From Pedobacter nyackensis (lineage in GTDB: Bacteria > Bacteroidota > Bacteroidia > Sphingobacteriales > Sphingobacteriaceae): 64,000 nucleotides of DNA. Position 1 is the stretch's first letter. Every line of letters starts with the position of its first letter. Location: assembly GCF_900176505.1 (NCBI RefSeq), contig NZ_FWYB01000012.1, positions 107,241 to 171,240 on the forward strand. The letters are read 5' to 3'. The position numbers and the translations under genes are program-made. The notes below the pieces were generated by a model. It was given only the letters and a program-made list of their open reading frames with translations, had not been told where the DNA came from and did not search any database. Positions 42,201 to 50,387 of this stretch are shown here, one piece after another.

Positions 42201-42755
42201 GACATGACTGCTGTCGGTAGAAGTAATATGCCGGAAATCATGTATGGTTTAAATCTGGAAGCAAGTTATTCGGGCTTTGATTTTTCGGTGCTGTTTCAGG
42301 GTGCAGGATTATCCAGTGTAGCCTTGGGAGGGGTATATGAAGGGTCTTCCGGAACTTCGGGTATTGAAGATAATACGCCTTTTACGAAGACATTTTATGG
42401 ATATGGAAACTCTCCGTATTATCTTGTTGAACAAGCCTGGAGACCGGATAATCAGGATGCTAAATTTCCGAGGTTAACTTCTGGTGGTGTCGCACTTTCA
42501 CCACATAACGCAAATGCCAATTCAGGTTTTATCATCAGCAATGATTACCTGAGGTTGAAATCTATTCAATTGGGGTATACGCTTCCAAAAAGCCTGTTTA
42601 AATCTAAAATAGAGAAAATGCGCTTTTATGTTTCAGGATTTAACCTGTTTACCTGGGATAAGTTGAAGTACCTGGATCCGGAAATGCCTAACGTAAATAA
42701 CGGATTTTATCCCCAGCAGAAAATGATCTCCGGAGGAATTAACCTAATATTTTAA
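39207..42755 (+). CDS. SusC/RagA-family TonB-dependent outer-membrane transporter (with STN domain)
   Basis: An outer-membrane receptor of about 1182 residues that imports glycan fragments using TonB. From the N-terminus: a signal region (MKFYIKSVCRPPAGI... to SYSQ), an STN domain (ALISVFKEIRSQTGYDFFYS), which talks to FecR, a carboxypeptidase-regulatory-like domain (VDLRGRVLDENGLPLIGVSV), a TonB box-like DEVIVVGYGSQKKR, the plug (MLSGRLPGITTLQQSG, IAIVDGVERPF) and the beta-barrel ending GGINLIF. ATG 39207 gives the usual MKFY start of Sphingobacteriaceae SusC; ATG 39318 (MRFNLIIVLLT) would also make a signal peptide. SusD follows by 8 bases. Confidence 0.93.
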   Translation: MKFYIKSVCRPPAGIAKFLLVINSLKRIDPTVKRQIIMRFNLIIVLLTATILHVSASSYSQSVTLKYKNAALISVFKEIRSQTGYDFFYSDKLMNGAKPVNLNLNNVSLENALKICFADQPLSYSIENKTVIVKHKETSILDKVLGYFSAVDLRGRVLDENGLPLIGVSVKIKGGTGGVSTNSNGEFIIKLPEGSETLIFSYIGYQTKEISVNNNTVLNVTLLEANKGLDEVIVVGYGSQKKRNVIGSVAQINSDDLKQMPTMNITNMLSGRLPGITTLQQSGRPGADDATLRIRGTSSYQGSQGPIAIVDGVERPFAQLDPNEIESISILKDAVALSVYGLQAANGIILVTTKRGKAQQPKISYDGAVMVNSNTRFPKFLDGPDYMEWFSRAEELDNEYRISTDQDPNPLTYNKAQINALRNGTNTNPLFGNTDWVGEFLGKKSTSQSHSVTVRGGTERVKYFSNIGYLDQEGIVANTGFKRFNLRTNLDAQLNSILSVAFDINAQMHKTRTPGISPDNTAYMNPFYQAVRTLPNMPMYAPNGLPTAYNSNAGYVNPIASVMQSGYQHGEANVFQTSLAFNVKVPWVSGLSGKVLTSFDKTGTENKNWLTPYPLMGRGRNQISGNYTLIPSPPGFSVTTLRQNYNQNNRLTFQPSLNYTKTFGSHTFNALALYEWARTKSSLFSTGARNFALTELHDIDFGSSATLDFVSPTGSSRNKARQGYVGRINYAYKNKYLFEAAMRADASISFPEEGRWGYFPGAGLGWIVSEENFFEKIKNTVNFFKIKASHGVLGKEATVTEFAYLPSFAFTENPVAVIGGSPVSALYTGTPPNRDLTWERHRVTNVGFEAELWNGKLGVDFDYFYKVVTDILTTRSGLYPSSVGGNFPSTFNDGITDNRGFDLQIKHRNNLGKFSYAVTGNFNWARNKIILINEVQSLPSWQKRTGRPIGEKLGFVVDGFYQNWDEARNGSSPSSGIIAPGFFKYRDLNGDGRVTRDADMTAVGRSNMPEIMYGLNLEASYSGFDFSVLFQGAGLSSVALGGVYEGSSGTSGIEDNTPFTKTFYGYGNSPYYLVEQAWRPDNQDAKFPRLTSGGVALSPHNANANSGFIISNDYLRLKSIQLGYTLPKSLFKSKIEKMRFYVSGFNLFTWDKLKYLDPEMPNVNNGFYPQQKMISGGINLIF

Positions 42756-42763
42756 ATGCAGCT

Positions 42764-44467
42764 ATGAAAGAATTTTTAAAAACACTAAAGAAATCATTCC
42801 TCATAGCAGGTGCTATTCTTGCTATGAACGGGTGTAAAATAGATACGGATCCCCTGGACAGATATACCGATGTAGCTGTTTATCAGAATCCGGCTAATAT
42901 CCGCCTTTATATAATTGGTATGTATAATGAATTTAACACTTTTAAGTTCGGCACTTTTCCTATTGGCTACGACAATGCGACCGATGCATTAACTGATCTT
43001 ATGAAATATACTTCCGGGGTTTCTGGAAATGGAACAGTTAACATTCTGGCCTCGGATGCCTCAAGAGTGAGTGCGGCAGGACCACAGTTAAATTATTGGA
43101 CTGCCGGTTACGCCAGAATCCGCCGTTTGAATGAGTTTTTGGAAGGATTGGATACCAAAGCACAAGGACTGGATGAAGGTACGAAACTGAAGTTTCAGGC
43201 CGAAGCAAGGTTCATCAGAGGATATGTTTATTTCTGGCTGGTAAAAATGCACGGCAGCGTGATATTGCAGGATAAATTGACGAGCGAAAAAGATAAGCAG
43301 CGCTCTAGTGAAGATGAGTGCTGGAACTTTATTGCTTCAGATTTTTCCTTTGCAGCTGAGTACCTGCCCAAAACCTGGGACGCAGGGAATACCGGGAGGG
43401 CTACAAAAGGTGCTGCCTACGGAATGCTGGCCAGAACATGGTTGTATGCAGCCTCTATTGCTGAATATGATAAAAAGCAATTTAATGCCGACGAGCTGAC
43501 TGGCGTACCTGCGGCAAAAGCCACAGCTTATTATACGAATGCATCTAATGCAGCTGAGGAAGTGAAGAAGCTGGCAGCAGAAGGTTTATATGATCTTGAA
43601 GCAAATTTCGCATCTATTTTTACCAATAAAAACACCAAAGAAGCCATCTTTAAAATTGATTTTATTCGCCCGCAGTTGACCCATCAGTATGATTTGGGAT
43701 TTGCTCCACCAAAGGATGCTCCGGGGCAGGTTTTGGTATATGGAGTGCCTACAGCTGAGTTGGTAGATGAATTTGAAATGAGTGATGGTTCAACTTTTTC
43801 ATGGTCTAATCCCGCAATGGCTGCTAACCCTTACGCCAATAGAGAGCAGCGCTTTAATGCAACCATAATATTTAATGGTTCATCCTGGAAAGGCAGGACA
43901 GTAAATACAACACCTTCAGATGGAGTGGAAGGTATTACTGAATATGGCGCCTCTACAGATCCTAAAAAAACGGTTAGCGGTTATTACGCTAAGAAATTTC
44001 TTGATCCGCTTAATACACAAATTGTAATCAATAAAAGTGATCAGAGTTGGATGGAGCTGCGTTACGCAGAGGTATTGTTAATCGATGCTGAAGCCAAATC
44101 TAAAATCAATGATATCGCTGGTGCGAAGACATCATTGAATATTTTAAGAAATAAAAGAGGATTGCCAAATACACCATCTCAAACGCCTGCGGAATTAATG
44201 AATGCAGTAGAGCATGAGCGTATTGTGGAGCTTGCCTTTGAAGGACATCGTTACTGGGATTTGAGAAGATGGAGAAAAGCGCATGTTGTACTAAACAATG
44301 TAAGGTTTACGGGCCATAAAGGTACACCGGTTGGTTCATCAGTAAGTTATACAACAGTTCCTGTAGACAATACAAATCGTCAGTTCACCCCAGCATTATA
44401 CTACATTCCAATTCCGCTCGATGAAATTTTGAGGAACAATTCAATTACTCAGATCAAGGGATGGTAG
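42764..44467 (+). CDS. SusD/RagB-family glycan-binding lipoprotein
   Basis: A 567-residue surface lipoprotein. The lipobox is in AMNGC (C24 approximately), then the TPR-rich SusD fold: SusD-like motif AEARFIRGYVYFWLVKMHG near the N-terminal third and AFEGHRYWDLRRWRKAH near the C-terminus, ending YIPIPLDEILRNNSITQ then KGW. It forms the lid over the SusC barrel and helps select the glycan. The 8-base gap and same strand link it to SusC. Binding specificity is not readable. Confidence 0.93.
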   Translation: MKEFLKTLKKSFLIAGAILAMNGCKIDTDPLDRYTDVAVYQNPANIRLYIIGMYNEFNTFKFGTFPIGYDNATDALTDLMKYTSGVSGNGTVNILASDASRVSAAGPQLNYWTAGYARIRRLNEFLEGLDTKAQGLDEGTKLKFQAEARFIRGYVYFWLVKMHGSVILQDKLTSEKDKQRSSEDECWNFIASDFSFAAEYLPKTWDAGNTGRATKGAAYGMLARTWLYAASIAEYDKKQFNADELTGVPAAKATAYYTNASNAAEEVKKLAAEGLYDLEANFASIFTNKNTKEAIFKIDFIRPQLTHQYDLGFAPPKDAPGQVLVYGVPTAELVDEFEMSDGSTFSWSNPAMAANPYANREQRFNATIIFNGSSWKGRTVNTTPSDGVEGITEYGASTDPKKTVSGYYAKKFLDPLNTQIVINKSDQSWMELRYAEVLLIDAEAKSKINDIAGAKTSLNILRNKRGLPNTPSQTPAELMNAVEHERIVELAFEGHRYWDLRRWRKAHVVLNNVRFTGHKGTPVGSSVSYTTVPVDNTNRQFTPALYYIPIPLDEILRNNSITQIKGW

Positions 44468-44493
44468 TATTTAGTTATAATATTAAACTTTTA

Positions 44494-46176
44494 ATGATGA
44501 AGAAATTATCATTGGTTTTTATAGTTACAGCACTGGCTGGCCTGGTGCTTAACTCCTGTAAAAAGGCAGAAAAGGTAGTTCCCAATACAAAGAACGATCT
44601 AAACGATATATATGGTACTATTGAGGGTATGGGGAGCAGTCGTCTTTTTGAGCCTCGTTTTAGTGCAAATATGGATACCATCTATTTCGATATGCCTTAT
44701 TATTATCCGATTAATTCGGATAATGAAGTCGACCTTTCTAAGATTATCTTAAGATCGAACGTACCCTCTGATGCTATTGTTAAACCAGGATTAGGTATCA
44801 TACAAGACGTATCGAAACCCTTTAAGCTTAACATCACATCGGGGTCGGGCGAAGTCAGATCTTTCGTGGTTGTATCTAAAAAGGTAGGAGATGTTTCCAT
44901 TACCAAAGCAAAAGTGCTTTATCAGGCCGGGGCTTCCACACAGGAGATTGAGGCGGTAATTAAAGGGAATGATGTGCTGTTTTATATACTTCCGGGTACT
45001 GATTTATCTTCCGCAACATTAAATCTGGAAATCAACAAGCATTCCACGAGTTCTATTGTTAGTGGGGGAAGTATCAATTTATCGCAAGATCTGCCTTTAA
45101 CCATTACTGGTGTGGATGGTTTAAAAAAGACCTATACACTTAAAGCTGCTGAGCCGGTTAAACTTGATTATGGGGTAGGTATAAGCAGGAGGCTATGGAC
45201 AAAAACAGCAGCTGAGCTTGGCTTTACTGCCAATATGGAACCTTCATTAGCTGTGTCAGGTGATTATCTGGTTACTGTTGTTCGTACAAATCCGGCTGTT
45301 TACAGAGTGTTTAACAGGCATACCGGGGCATATGTTAAAAACATGGCCTTACCTTTTAGTGCACTTGCTATGCAAATTGTAAATGATTCGGAAGGTAACC
45401 TGATTGGGACTACTTTTGGGGCCAAAAATGGTAAGTTCATTGCATATAAGTGGAGTAATATAGATGCTACTCCAGTTAAACTGATTGATTGGACTAACAA
45501 TAATCCGACCGGAATAACAGGTGATGGAGGAGTAGGAAGGAGACTTAATATTTATGGTAACGTGAATACCAATGCGATCATCATGAGCACCGGTGGCCAG
45601 TCAAAAATCATTTACAAGTGGCGGATCCAGAATGGTGTACTTGTGAGCAATACCCCTGAAGTAATTACTTATAACTCGATTACCGGAGGTGCTGCTTCAT
45701 TTATGGGATATCAAGCCGATGCACAACCTATTTCCACAGATGCCAACACTGATTACTTTATCAATTATCAGTTTGAAATAGGTTTGGTTAGCGGGATTAC
45801 AAATGAAAGAACGATTGGTTTTGCCAACGAAACAGCTGTTTTTGGAGTGTTCCACTTTGCAACTGACTACATTGTGTTTAACAATGCCAAATATCTCGCT
45901 ATTCAGAAATTTGTTAAAACAACAAGCTATAACAATGCGGTGTTGGGACTTTTTGATGTAACAGAAAACTCTAAGATCAATTTATCTGCGGCAGATCCAA
46001 GATATCCAACCTTTAATATTTATAATTCTGAAGAGTTTTTAGGGGCAACAGTCAATTCCAATGGTACTGGGGATGTGTGTATAGGATTATCACCTGATAA
46101 AGAGCGCATGCAGGTTTATATGTTGCTAACCAATGGTGGTATACTGGCTCATGAATTTACTAAGTACGCTCCTTAA
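44494..46176 (+). CDS. DUF5018-like surface lipoprotein of the SusC/D locus
   Basis: A lipoprotein of about 560 residues. The lipobox is LVLNSC followed by KKAEK; ATG 44494 gives the normal signal peptide, while the ATG at 44461 overlaps the SusD stop codon and reads a short extension. After the signal come Ig-like beta domains (GSGEVRSFVVVSKKVGDVSI, SSATLNLEINKH) and a longer domain rich in TGG, NNP and Y motifs that resembles DUF5018 or a beta-propeller (GNLIGTTFGAKNGKFIAYKW). Such proteins sit next to SusD and often bind glycan (SusE/F-like position). It is separated from the next gene by 69 bases including a hairpin. Confidence 0.7.
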   Translation: MMKKLSLVFIVTALAGLVLNSCKKAEKVVPNTKNDLNDIYGTIEGMGSSRLFEPRFSANMDTIYFDMPYYYPINSDNEVDLSKIILRSNVPSDAIVKPGLGIIQDVSKPFKLNITSGSGEVRSFVVVSKKVGDVSITKAKVLYQAGASTQEIEAVIKGNDVLFYILPGTDLSSATLNLEINKHSTSSIVSGGSINLSQDLPLTITGVDGLKKTYTLKAAEPVKLDYGVGISRRLWTKTAAELGFTANMEPSLAVSGDYLVTVVRTNPAVYRVFNRHTGAYVKNMALPFSALAMQIVNDSEGNLIGTTFGAKNGKFIAYKWSNIDATPVKLIDWTNNNPTGITGDGGVGRRLNIYGNVNTNAIIMSTGGQSKIIYKWRIQNGVLVSNTPEVITYNSITGGAASFMGYQADAQPISTDANTDYFINYQFEIGLVSGITNERTIGFANETAVFGVFHFATDYIVFNNAKYLAIQKFVKTTSYNNAVLGLFDVTENSKINLSAADPRYPTFNIYNSEEFLGATVNSNGTGDVCIGLSPDKERMQVYMLLTNGGILAHEFTKYAP

Positions 46177-46192
46177 TATCAATTAATGTCCG

Positions 46193-46219
46193 ACAGCCTA
46201 TCTTATAAAGGTAGGCTGT
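46193..46219 (+). terminator. Intercistronic hairpin between the lipoprotein and glycosidase genes
   Basis: ACAGCCTA (46193-46200) and TAGGCTGT (46212-46219) form a perfect 8-bp stem with an 11-base loop. No T-run follows (TAATTACC), so it may be a processing or partial-termination site that lowers expression of the downstream gene. Confidence 0.4.
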
Positions 46220-46245
46220 TAATTACCATTAACTAAAAACAAAGC

Positions 46246-47655
46246 ATGATGAAGAAGATCATTTATCCAATATTCCTATTAGCAGTAATCCTGCTTTTTA
46301 ATCTGGGGGGCTGCAAAAAGTCGAACCCCGGAAAAGTAGTAGATGAATTAGAAGAGGAAACGAAAATACGACCAGATACGATGCGCCGCGGCGAGGCCAT
46401 TGCCTGGGTTGATGCACGTTCCAATGTTTTTGGAACCTATGGTCGTTTCAGCGATACGACCATGATCAAAAAAACACTGGATACCCTTAAAGAAGTAGGG
46501 GTAACTGGTTTGGTGCTTGATGTGAAAGGCTCAAACGGTTACACCATGTATCCAAGTAATTATTCAACCCACTTAACCAGTATGGATGGGAAAACCTTTA
46601 CCGTGGGTGTTGATTATGTTGGATTTATGGTTGCCCAGGCAAAAAAGCGTAATTTAAAAATCTATGCCTCCATTGTTACCTTTGTGGAAGGCTCGGCATC
46701 AAAAGGTTTGGTGTACGAAAATGCAACCTGGAAAGATCAATATCAATCAATCGTTTGTGATGAGAGCGGCAAAAGAGTGCCCATCGTATCTACCGGTAAG
46801 AACGGTTTTGTGAATCCTGCCATACCAGAAGTTCAGGAAAGAGCCCTGAATATCATTAAGGAAATAGTTGGGAAATATGAAATTGATGGCTTAATACTAG
46901 ATTATGCGCGCTACACAGACATCAATGCTGATTTTTCTGATTTCAGCAAAAATGATTTCATAAAATTCCTGGAAACAAAATATAATGATACACAGGCCAA
47001 ACGAATGGAATTCCCTGCAGATATTGTTAAATCATGGAAAATAGTAAGTGGTGTAGTAACACCTAATGTAACTGGAAAATATTACAAGCGCTGGTTGCTT
47101 TATCGCGCTACAGTAATTCATGATTTCTTTGTTAAAGCCCGTGGAGCTGTTAAAAGTATAAAGCCTAATATGAAATTTGGCGTTTATGTAGGGGCATGGT
47201 ATACCACTTACTATTCGGTAGGAGTGAACTGGGCAAGTCAGGATTATGATCCATTTAACGATTATGAATTACGTTTTGACTGGTCTTATCCTGATTACAA
47301 TAAAACTGGTTATGGTGAACAACTGGATCTCTTGATGACCGGTAATTATTTTACGCAGTTGATGCTGGCAGATAATCCGGCTACTGCAGGTTTAGCCTAT
47401 CATTGGTGGAGTGTTGAAGGATCAATAAAGGGTGGAAAATATATCACCAGGAATAAAATGCCATTGTATGGAAGTATTGATATGGGGAATGTGGATTGGC
47501 CAAATTTACAAGCCATTAGCAATACCATCAAATACATTAGGTCTAACGCCTCTGGCGGTGTAATGCTGTTTGATGTGGTTCACGTGTATGCACCACAGTA
47601 CAACCGACTTAAGAAACCTCTTTGGGATGCATTGAAAGAAGGTTTAAAAAAATAG
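46246..47655 (+). CDS. GHL10-type (DUF187-like) glycosidase lipoprotein
   Basis: A 469-residue lipoprotein (signal IIYPIFLLAVILLFN then LGGC, cysteine near residue 23). The rest is a TIM barrel of the hypothetical-glycosidase GHL10 group: GEAIAWVDARSNVF at strand 1, TGLVLDVKGSNGYTMYPS at strand 2, LKIYASIVTFVEG, and VGKYEIDGLILDYARYTD at strand 4, where the D and the preceding acid are the likely catalytic site. Members of this group are annotated alpha-amylase family or family-10 glycosylhydrolases but their substrates are mostly unproven. As the only enzyme of this locus it is probably the surface endo-enzyme that supplies SusC/D. Confidence 0.75.
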   Translation: MMKKIIYPIFLLAVILLFNLGGCKKSNPGKVVDELEEETKIRPDTMRRGEAIAWVDARSNVFGTYGRFSDTTMIKKTLDTLKEVGVTGLVLDVKGSNGYTMYPSNYSTHLTSMDGKTFTVGVDYVGFMVAQAKKRNLKIYASIVTFVEGSASKGLVYENATWKDQYQSIVCDESGKRVPIVSTGKNGFVNPAIPEVQERALNIIKEIVGKYEIDGLILDYARYTDINADFSDFSKNDFIKFLETKYNDTQAKRMEFPADIVKSWKIVSGVVTPNVTGKYYKRWLLYRATVIHDFFVKARGAVKSIKPNMKFGVYVGAWYTTYYSVGVNWASQDYDPFNDYELRFDWSYPDYNKTGYGEQLDLLMTGNYFTQLMLADNPATAGLAYHWWSVEGSIKGGKYITRNKMPLYGSIDMGNVDWPNLQAISNTIKYIRSNASGGVMLFDVVHVYAPQYNRLKKPLWDALKEGLKK

Positions 47656-47667
47656 TGGTTAGTTTTG

Positions 47668-47703
47668 AAAAGCAGGCGGCAAGATTTGTCGCCCTGCTTT
47701 TTC
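47668..47703 (+). terminator. Terminator of the SusC/D locus
   Basis: A stem with one bulge, AGCAGGCGGCAA (47671-47682) with TTGTCGCCCTGCT (47686-47698), is followed by T-rich sequence (TTTTTCAG) and preceded by AAA. It lies 13 bases after the GHL10 stop codon and so closes the locus. Confidence 0.75.
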
Positions 47704-47782
47704 AGTTTTCTTGCCCTTTTAAAGCTTTAGTGCCAATAAATGTTGTGAAATCTTAGTATTTTGCCCTGCAACAGCTTTAAAT

Positions 47783-48388
47783 ATGAAAGGACTTTATCTC
47801 AAGTGTCTGTTTTTATGTCAGTTTACTCTTTTGTTTGTCGGCAACGGGCAATTGCAGGCGCAATCTAAACTTCAGCAATTTGATGATCAGGTGCTGATTA
47901 ACCTCTCTAATTCCAGAACGCATGCGAAAACAGATTTATTTCTTTTTATATCGAAGTACAATGATGTGGTAAATGTTGGTGTCCCTGTTGGTTTATTAGC
48001 TGCCGGCATAATCAACAATGACAAATCCATGCGGCAAAATGCGCTTTATATAGCCAGCAGCTCAGTCGTAAATGGATTGGTTACGCTATTGATTAAAAAA
48101 ACAGTGAAACGTCCGCGACCATTTTTAGCGAATGTTAAGATCCGCGCGGTGTACCAACCTCCCCAGCACTCTTTTCCATCAGGACATACTTCTACAGCCT
48201 TTACAACAGCTACGGCGCTTTCGCAGGTTTACCCAAAATGGTATGTTGTTGTACCTTCCTATTTATGGGCGGGTTCTGTTGGTTTTTCGCGCCTGTATTT
48301 AGGTGTGCATTACCCAACAGATGTAGCGGCCGGTGCGGTATTAGGCACAGGAACAGCTTTCTCTTTACGCTCCATGCGTGCAGATTAA
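47783..48388 (+). CDS. PAP2-family phosphatase, exported or membrane
   Basis: A 201-residue protein with the three PAP2 motifs: KKTVKRPRPF (motif 1, K...RP), HSFPSGHTSTAF (motif 2, PSGH) and SRLYLGVHYPTDVAAG (motif 3, with the catalytic R and H). It has an N-terminal signal or anchor (LFLCQFTLLFVGNGQ) and few other membrane helices, so it may be a secreted phosphatase or a membrane enzyme with reduced helices. Typical substrates are lipid pyrophosphates (undecaprenyl-PP) or phosphatidate. Single gene. Confidence 0.88.
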   Translation: MKGLYLKCLFLCQFTLLFVGNGQLQAQSKLQQFDDQVLINLSNSRTHAKTDLFLFISKYNDVVNVGVPVGLLAAGIINNDKSMRQNALYIASSSVVNGLVTLLIKKTVKRPRPFLANVKIRAVYQPPQHSFPSGHTSTAFTTATALSQVYPKWYVVVPSYLWAGSVGFSRLYLGVHYPTDVAAGAVLGTGTAFSLRSMRAD

Positions 48389-48391
48389 GCC

Positions 48392-48985
48392 CTAATTGAT
48401 TTTTAACCAGCCGGTAATACTCATTCTTGGCTTATTGGTGATCAATACTTCATGTTCAAGTTCGCTGCTTTTAAAGAACACGCTTTTACCGTTAACCGGT
48501 GAGATATTCTGCAAATTATCAACGTGGTGGATACACAGTTGTCCGCCATCTTCTTCCGCCCAATTCTCGTTTAAATACATGATCATGGAGTACTGTCGCA
48601 CTTCGTTATTCCGAAACTGATCTACGTGCTTTTTATAAAAGCTGCCTGTTTCGTATAGGGTATAATGAAACTCATAGCCGGTGATTCCGGTATAGCAGGT
48701 GCGGTTTAGATGGCTAATAAAAGTATCCATCAGATCAAAAAAACTGTTTTCATGCACATCATTGTGCGCTCTGTCGAGCCAGTAAATTTTATCACTCCTG
48801 TACATCTTGTCGTGCACAACTAGCGTGTCGTTGCCTGTACCTGCCGAAAGCATGAGCTTGTCTTTAAACAAGCCGATCAGGTTAGTGATAAGGTGTTCTG
48901 ACAAGTCTTTACTTAAAAAGTTTTCTGCGATACCTACTTTGTTTTCTATAAAGCTGTCAATAAGCTGGTCAAAGATCTTTTCCAA
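48392..48985 (-). CDS. 2OG-Fe(II) oxygenase (prolyl 4-hydroxylase-like)
   Basis: A 197-residue soluble oxygenase. The iron ligands are visible as H120 and D122 in FYKKHVDQFR and H178 in LEHEVL; the 2-oxoglutarate-binding arginine R187 is in NKPRMSI. YSMIMYLNENWAEEDGGQL is the family's strand pair. These enzymes hydroxylate prolines or other residues of proteins, for example EF-Tu or ribosomal proteins in bacteria. Its end stands 3 bases from the end of the convergent PAP2 gene. Confidence 0.88.
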   Translation of the reverse strand: MEKIFDQLIDSFIENKVGIAENFLSKDLSEHLITNLIGLFKDKLMLSAGTGNDTLVVHDKMYRSDKIYWLDRAHNDVHENSFFDLMDTFISHLNRTCYTGITGYEFHYTLYETGSFYKKHVDQFRNNEVRQYSMIMYLNENWAEEDGGQLCIHHVDNLQNISPVNGKSVFFKSSELEHEVLITNKPRMSITGWLKIN

Positions 48986-49098
48986 TGGAATGTTTAAGCG
49001 AGTAAGGTAGCGTTAATATATGGCTATATACCTTGGGTGCCAATTAATAAATAGACTTATTTTCAGACTCGGTTCTTTTTTGCTAATTTTGTTAGTAA

Positions 49099-50301
49099 AT
49101 GAAAAGATCCGGAACCGCTGATTTACCCTTGCATTATGGCGAAGTACCAAAGTGGCTCTATGAACGTATGTCGCGGCTTGGCCTTGCCATTACAGAAGCT
49201 ATTGTAGAAGAATATGGCACTGCAGAAGTATTGCGCCGTCTAAGTGATCCCTTCTGGTTTCAGAGCCTTGGTGCAGTGATGGGGATGGACTGGCACTCAT
49301 CGGGTATTACTACATCAGTAATGGGCTCTTTAAAGGCAGCAGTTAATCCGCATTACAAAGAGCTTGGTATATATTTCTGCGGCGGTAAGGGGCAGAAATC
49401 GCGCAATACACCTGAGGAGCTATTACGTTTTGGTGAGCGGACCGGTCTCAATGGTCAGGCGCTGGTACGTAGCAGTAAATTGAGTGCTAAAGTAGATAAT
49501 ACAGCGTTGCAGGATGGTTTCCAATTGTATACACATAGCTTTGTTGTAAATGCAGAAGGGCTTTGGACTGTTGTGCAACAAGGTATGCAGCGTGGAGGTA
49601 CCACAGCTCGAAGATATCACTGGCATTCGGATGGCCTGGCCTCGTTCGTGGAGGAACCACATACAGGTATCTGTGGTAAAAATCAGGGACAGATTTTGAA
49701 TTTGGTTGCGAAAGCAGCACAACCTTCAAGAACAGCCATGTTAAGCATGACAACTGAAAATCCTGATCGTATGCTTAGAGAGGTAAAAAGGTTGGTTATG
49801 CCCAATCATCATGATGTGAGAGCCAAAGATGTTGATTTAAAACGTCTTGGTTCAATGCTGTGGCTGACACAAGAAAAACAACCTGCTGATTTTGAAGAAT
49901 TGCTTTTACTGGAAGGTATGGGGCCAAGAACCTTGCAGTCGATGGCCCTGGTAAGCGAGATCATTTACGGAACACCTTCACGTTTTACAGATCCCGCGCG
50001 TTTTTCTTTTGCTCATGGTGGAAAGGATGGGCACCCATTTCCTGTACCGGTTAAAGTTTATGATGAGACCATTAGTATTTTGACAAAAGCAATACACCGG
50101 GCAAAAGTAGGACAGAGTGATAAATTGCATGCCATTCAACAACTCAGTAGCCTGTCTCGAAAAGCAGAACAACACTTTGTACCCAACGATAATTTTGATG
50201 CTTTGATTGAAAAAGAGCGTCGGGATTCCTGGAAATACGGCGGGAAAACTGTTTTTGGAGATGCAAAACCACCTGATAATCCTCAGTTACAGCTGTTTTA
50301 G
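49099..50301 (+). CDS. DUF763 protein
   Basis: A 400-residue soluble protein that matches the DUF763 family from start (RSGTADLPLHYGEVPKWLYE) to end. Other conserved parts are GMDWHSSGITTSVMGSLK, YFCGGKGQKSRNTPEEL and FAHGGKDGHPFPVP. A helix-hairpin-helix-like segment, LLLLEGMGPRTLQSMALVSE (around E272), suggests DNA binding. DUF763 has no proven function; it is found mostly in thermophiles and scattered bacteria, and a nuclease role has been discussed only by fold. It lies on the same strand as the dGTPase gene, 86 bases upstream. Confidence 0.88.
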   Translation: MKRSGTADLPLHYGEVPKWLYERMSRLGLAITEAIVEEYGTAEVLRRLSDPFWFQSLGAVMGMDWHSSGITTSVMGSLKAAVNPHYKELGIYFCGGKGQKSRNTPEELLRFGERTGLNGQALVRSSKLSAKVDNTALQDGFQLYTHSFVVNAEGLWTVVQQGMQRGGTTARRYHWHSDGLASFVEEPHTGICGKNQGQILNLVAKAAQPSRTAMLSMTTENPDRMLREVKRLVMPNHHDVRAKDVDLKRLGSMLWLTQEKQPADFEELLLLEGMGPRTLQSMALVSEIIYGTPSRFTDPARFSFAHGGKDGHPFPVPVKVYDETISILTKAIHRAKVGQSDKLHAIQQLSSLSRKAEQHFVPNDNFDALIEKERRDSWKYGGKTVFGDAKPPDNPQLQLF

Positions 50302-50387
50302 AAAAACGTTATTGCAACAGACCTTTCAACTGTAAATACTTACCTTCGCGTTTATTTTAAAGTAAAGTACTACAAAAGGAATTAAAT

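Noticed and set aside
44461..44493. Start of the DUF5018-like gene overlapping the susD stop codon
   Set aside because: The extra residues precede an already complete lipoprotein signal, so the internal ATG at 44494 is preferred.
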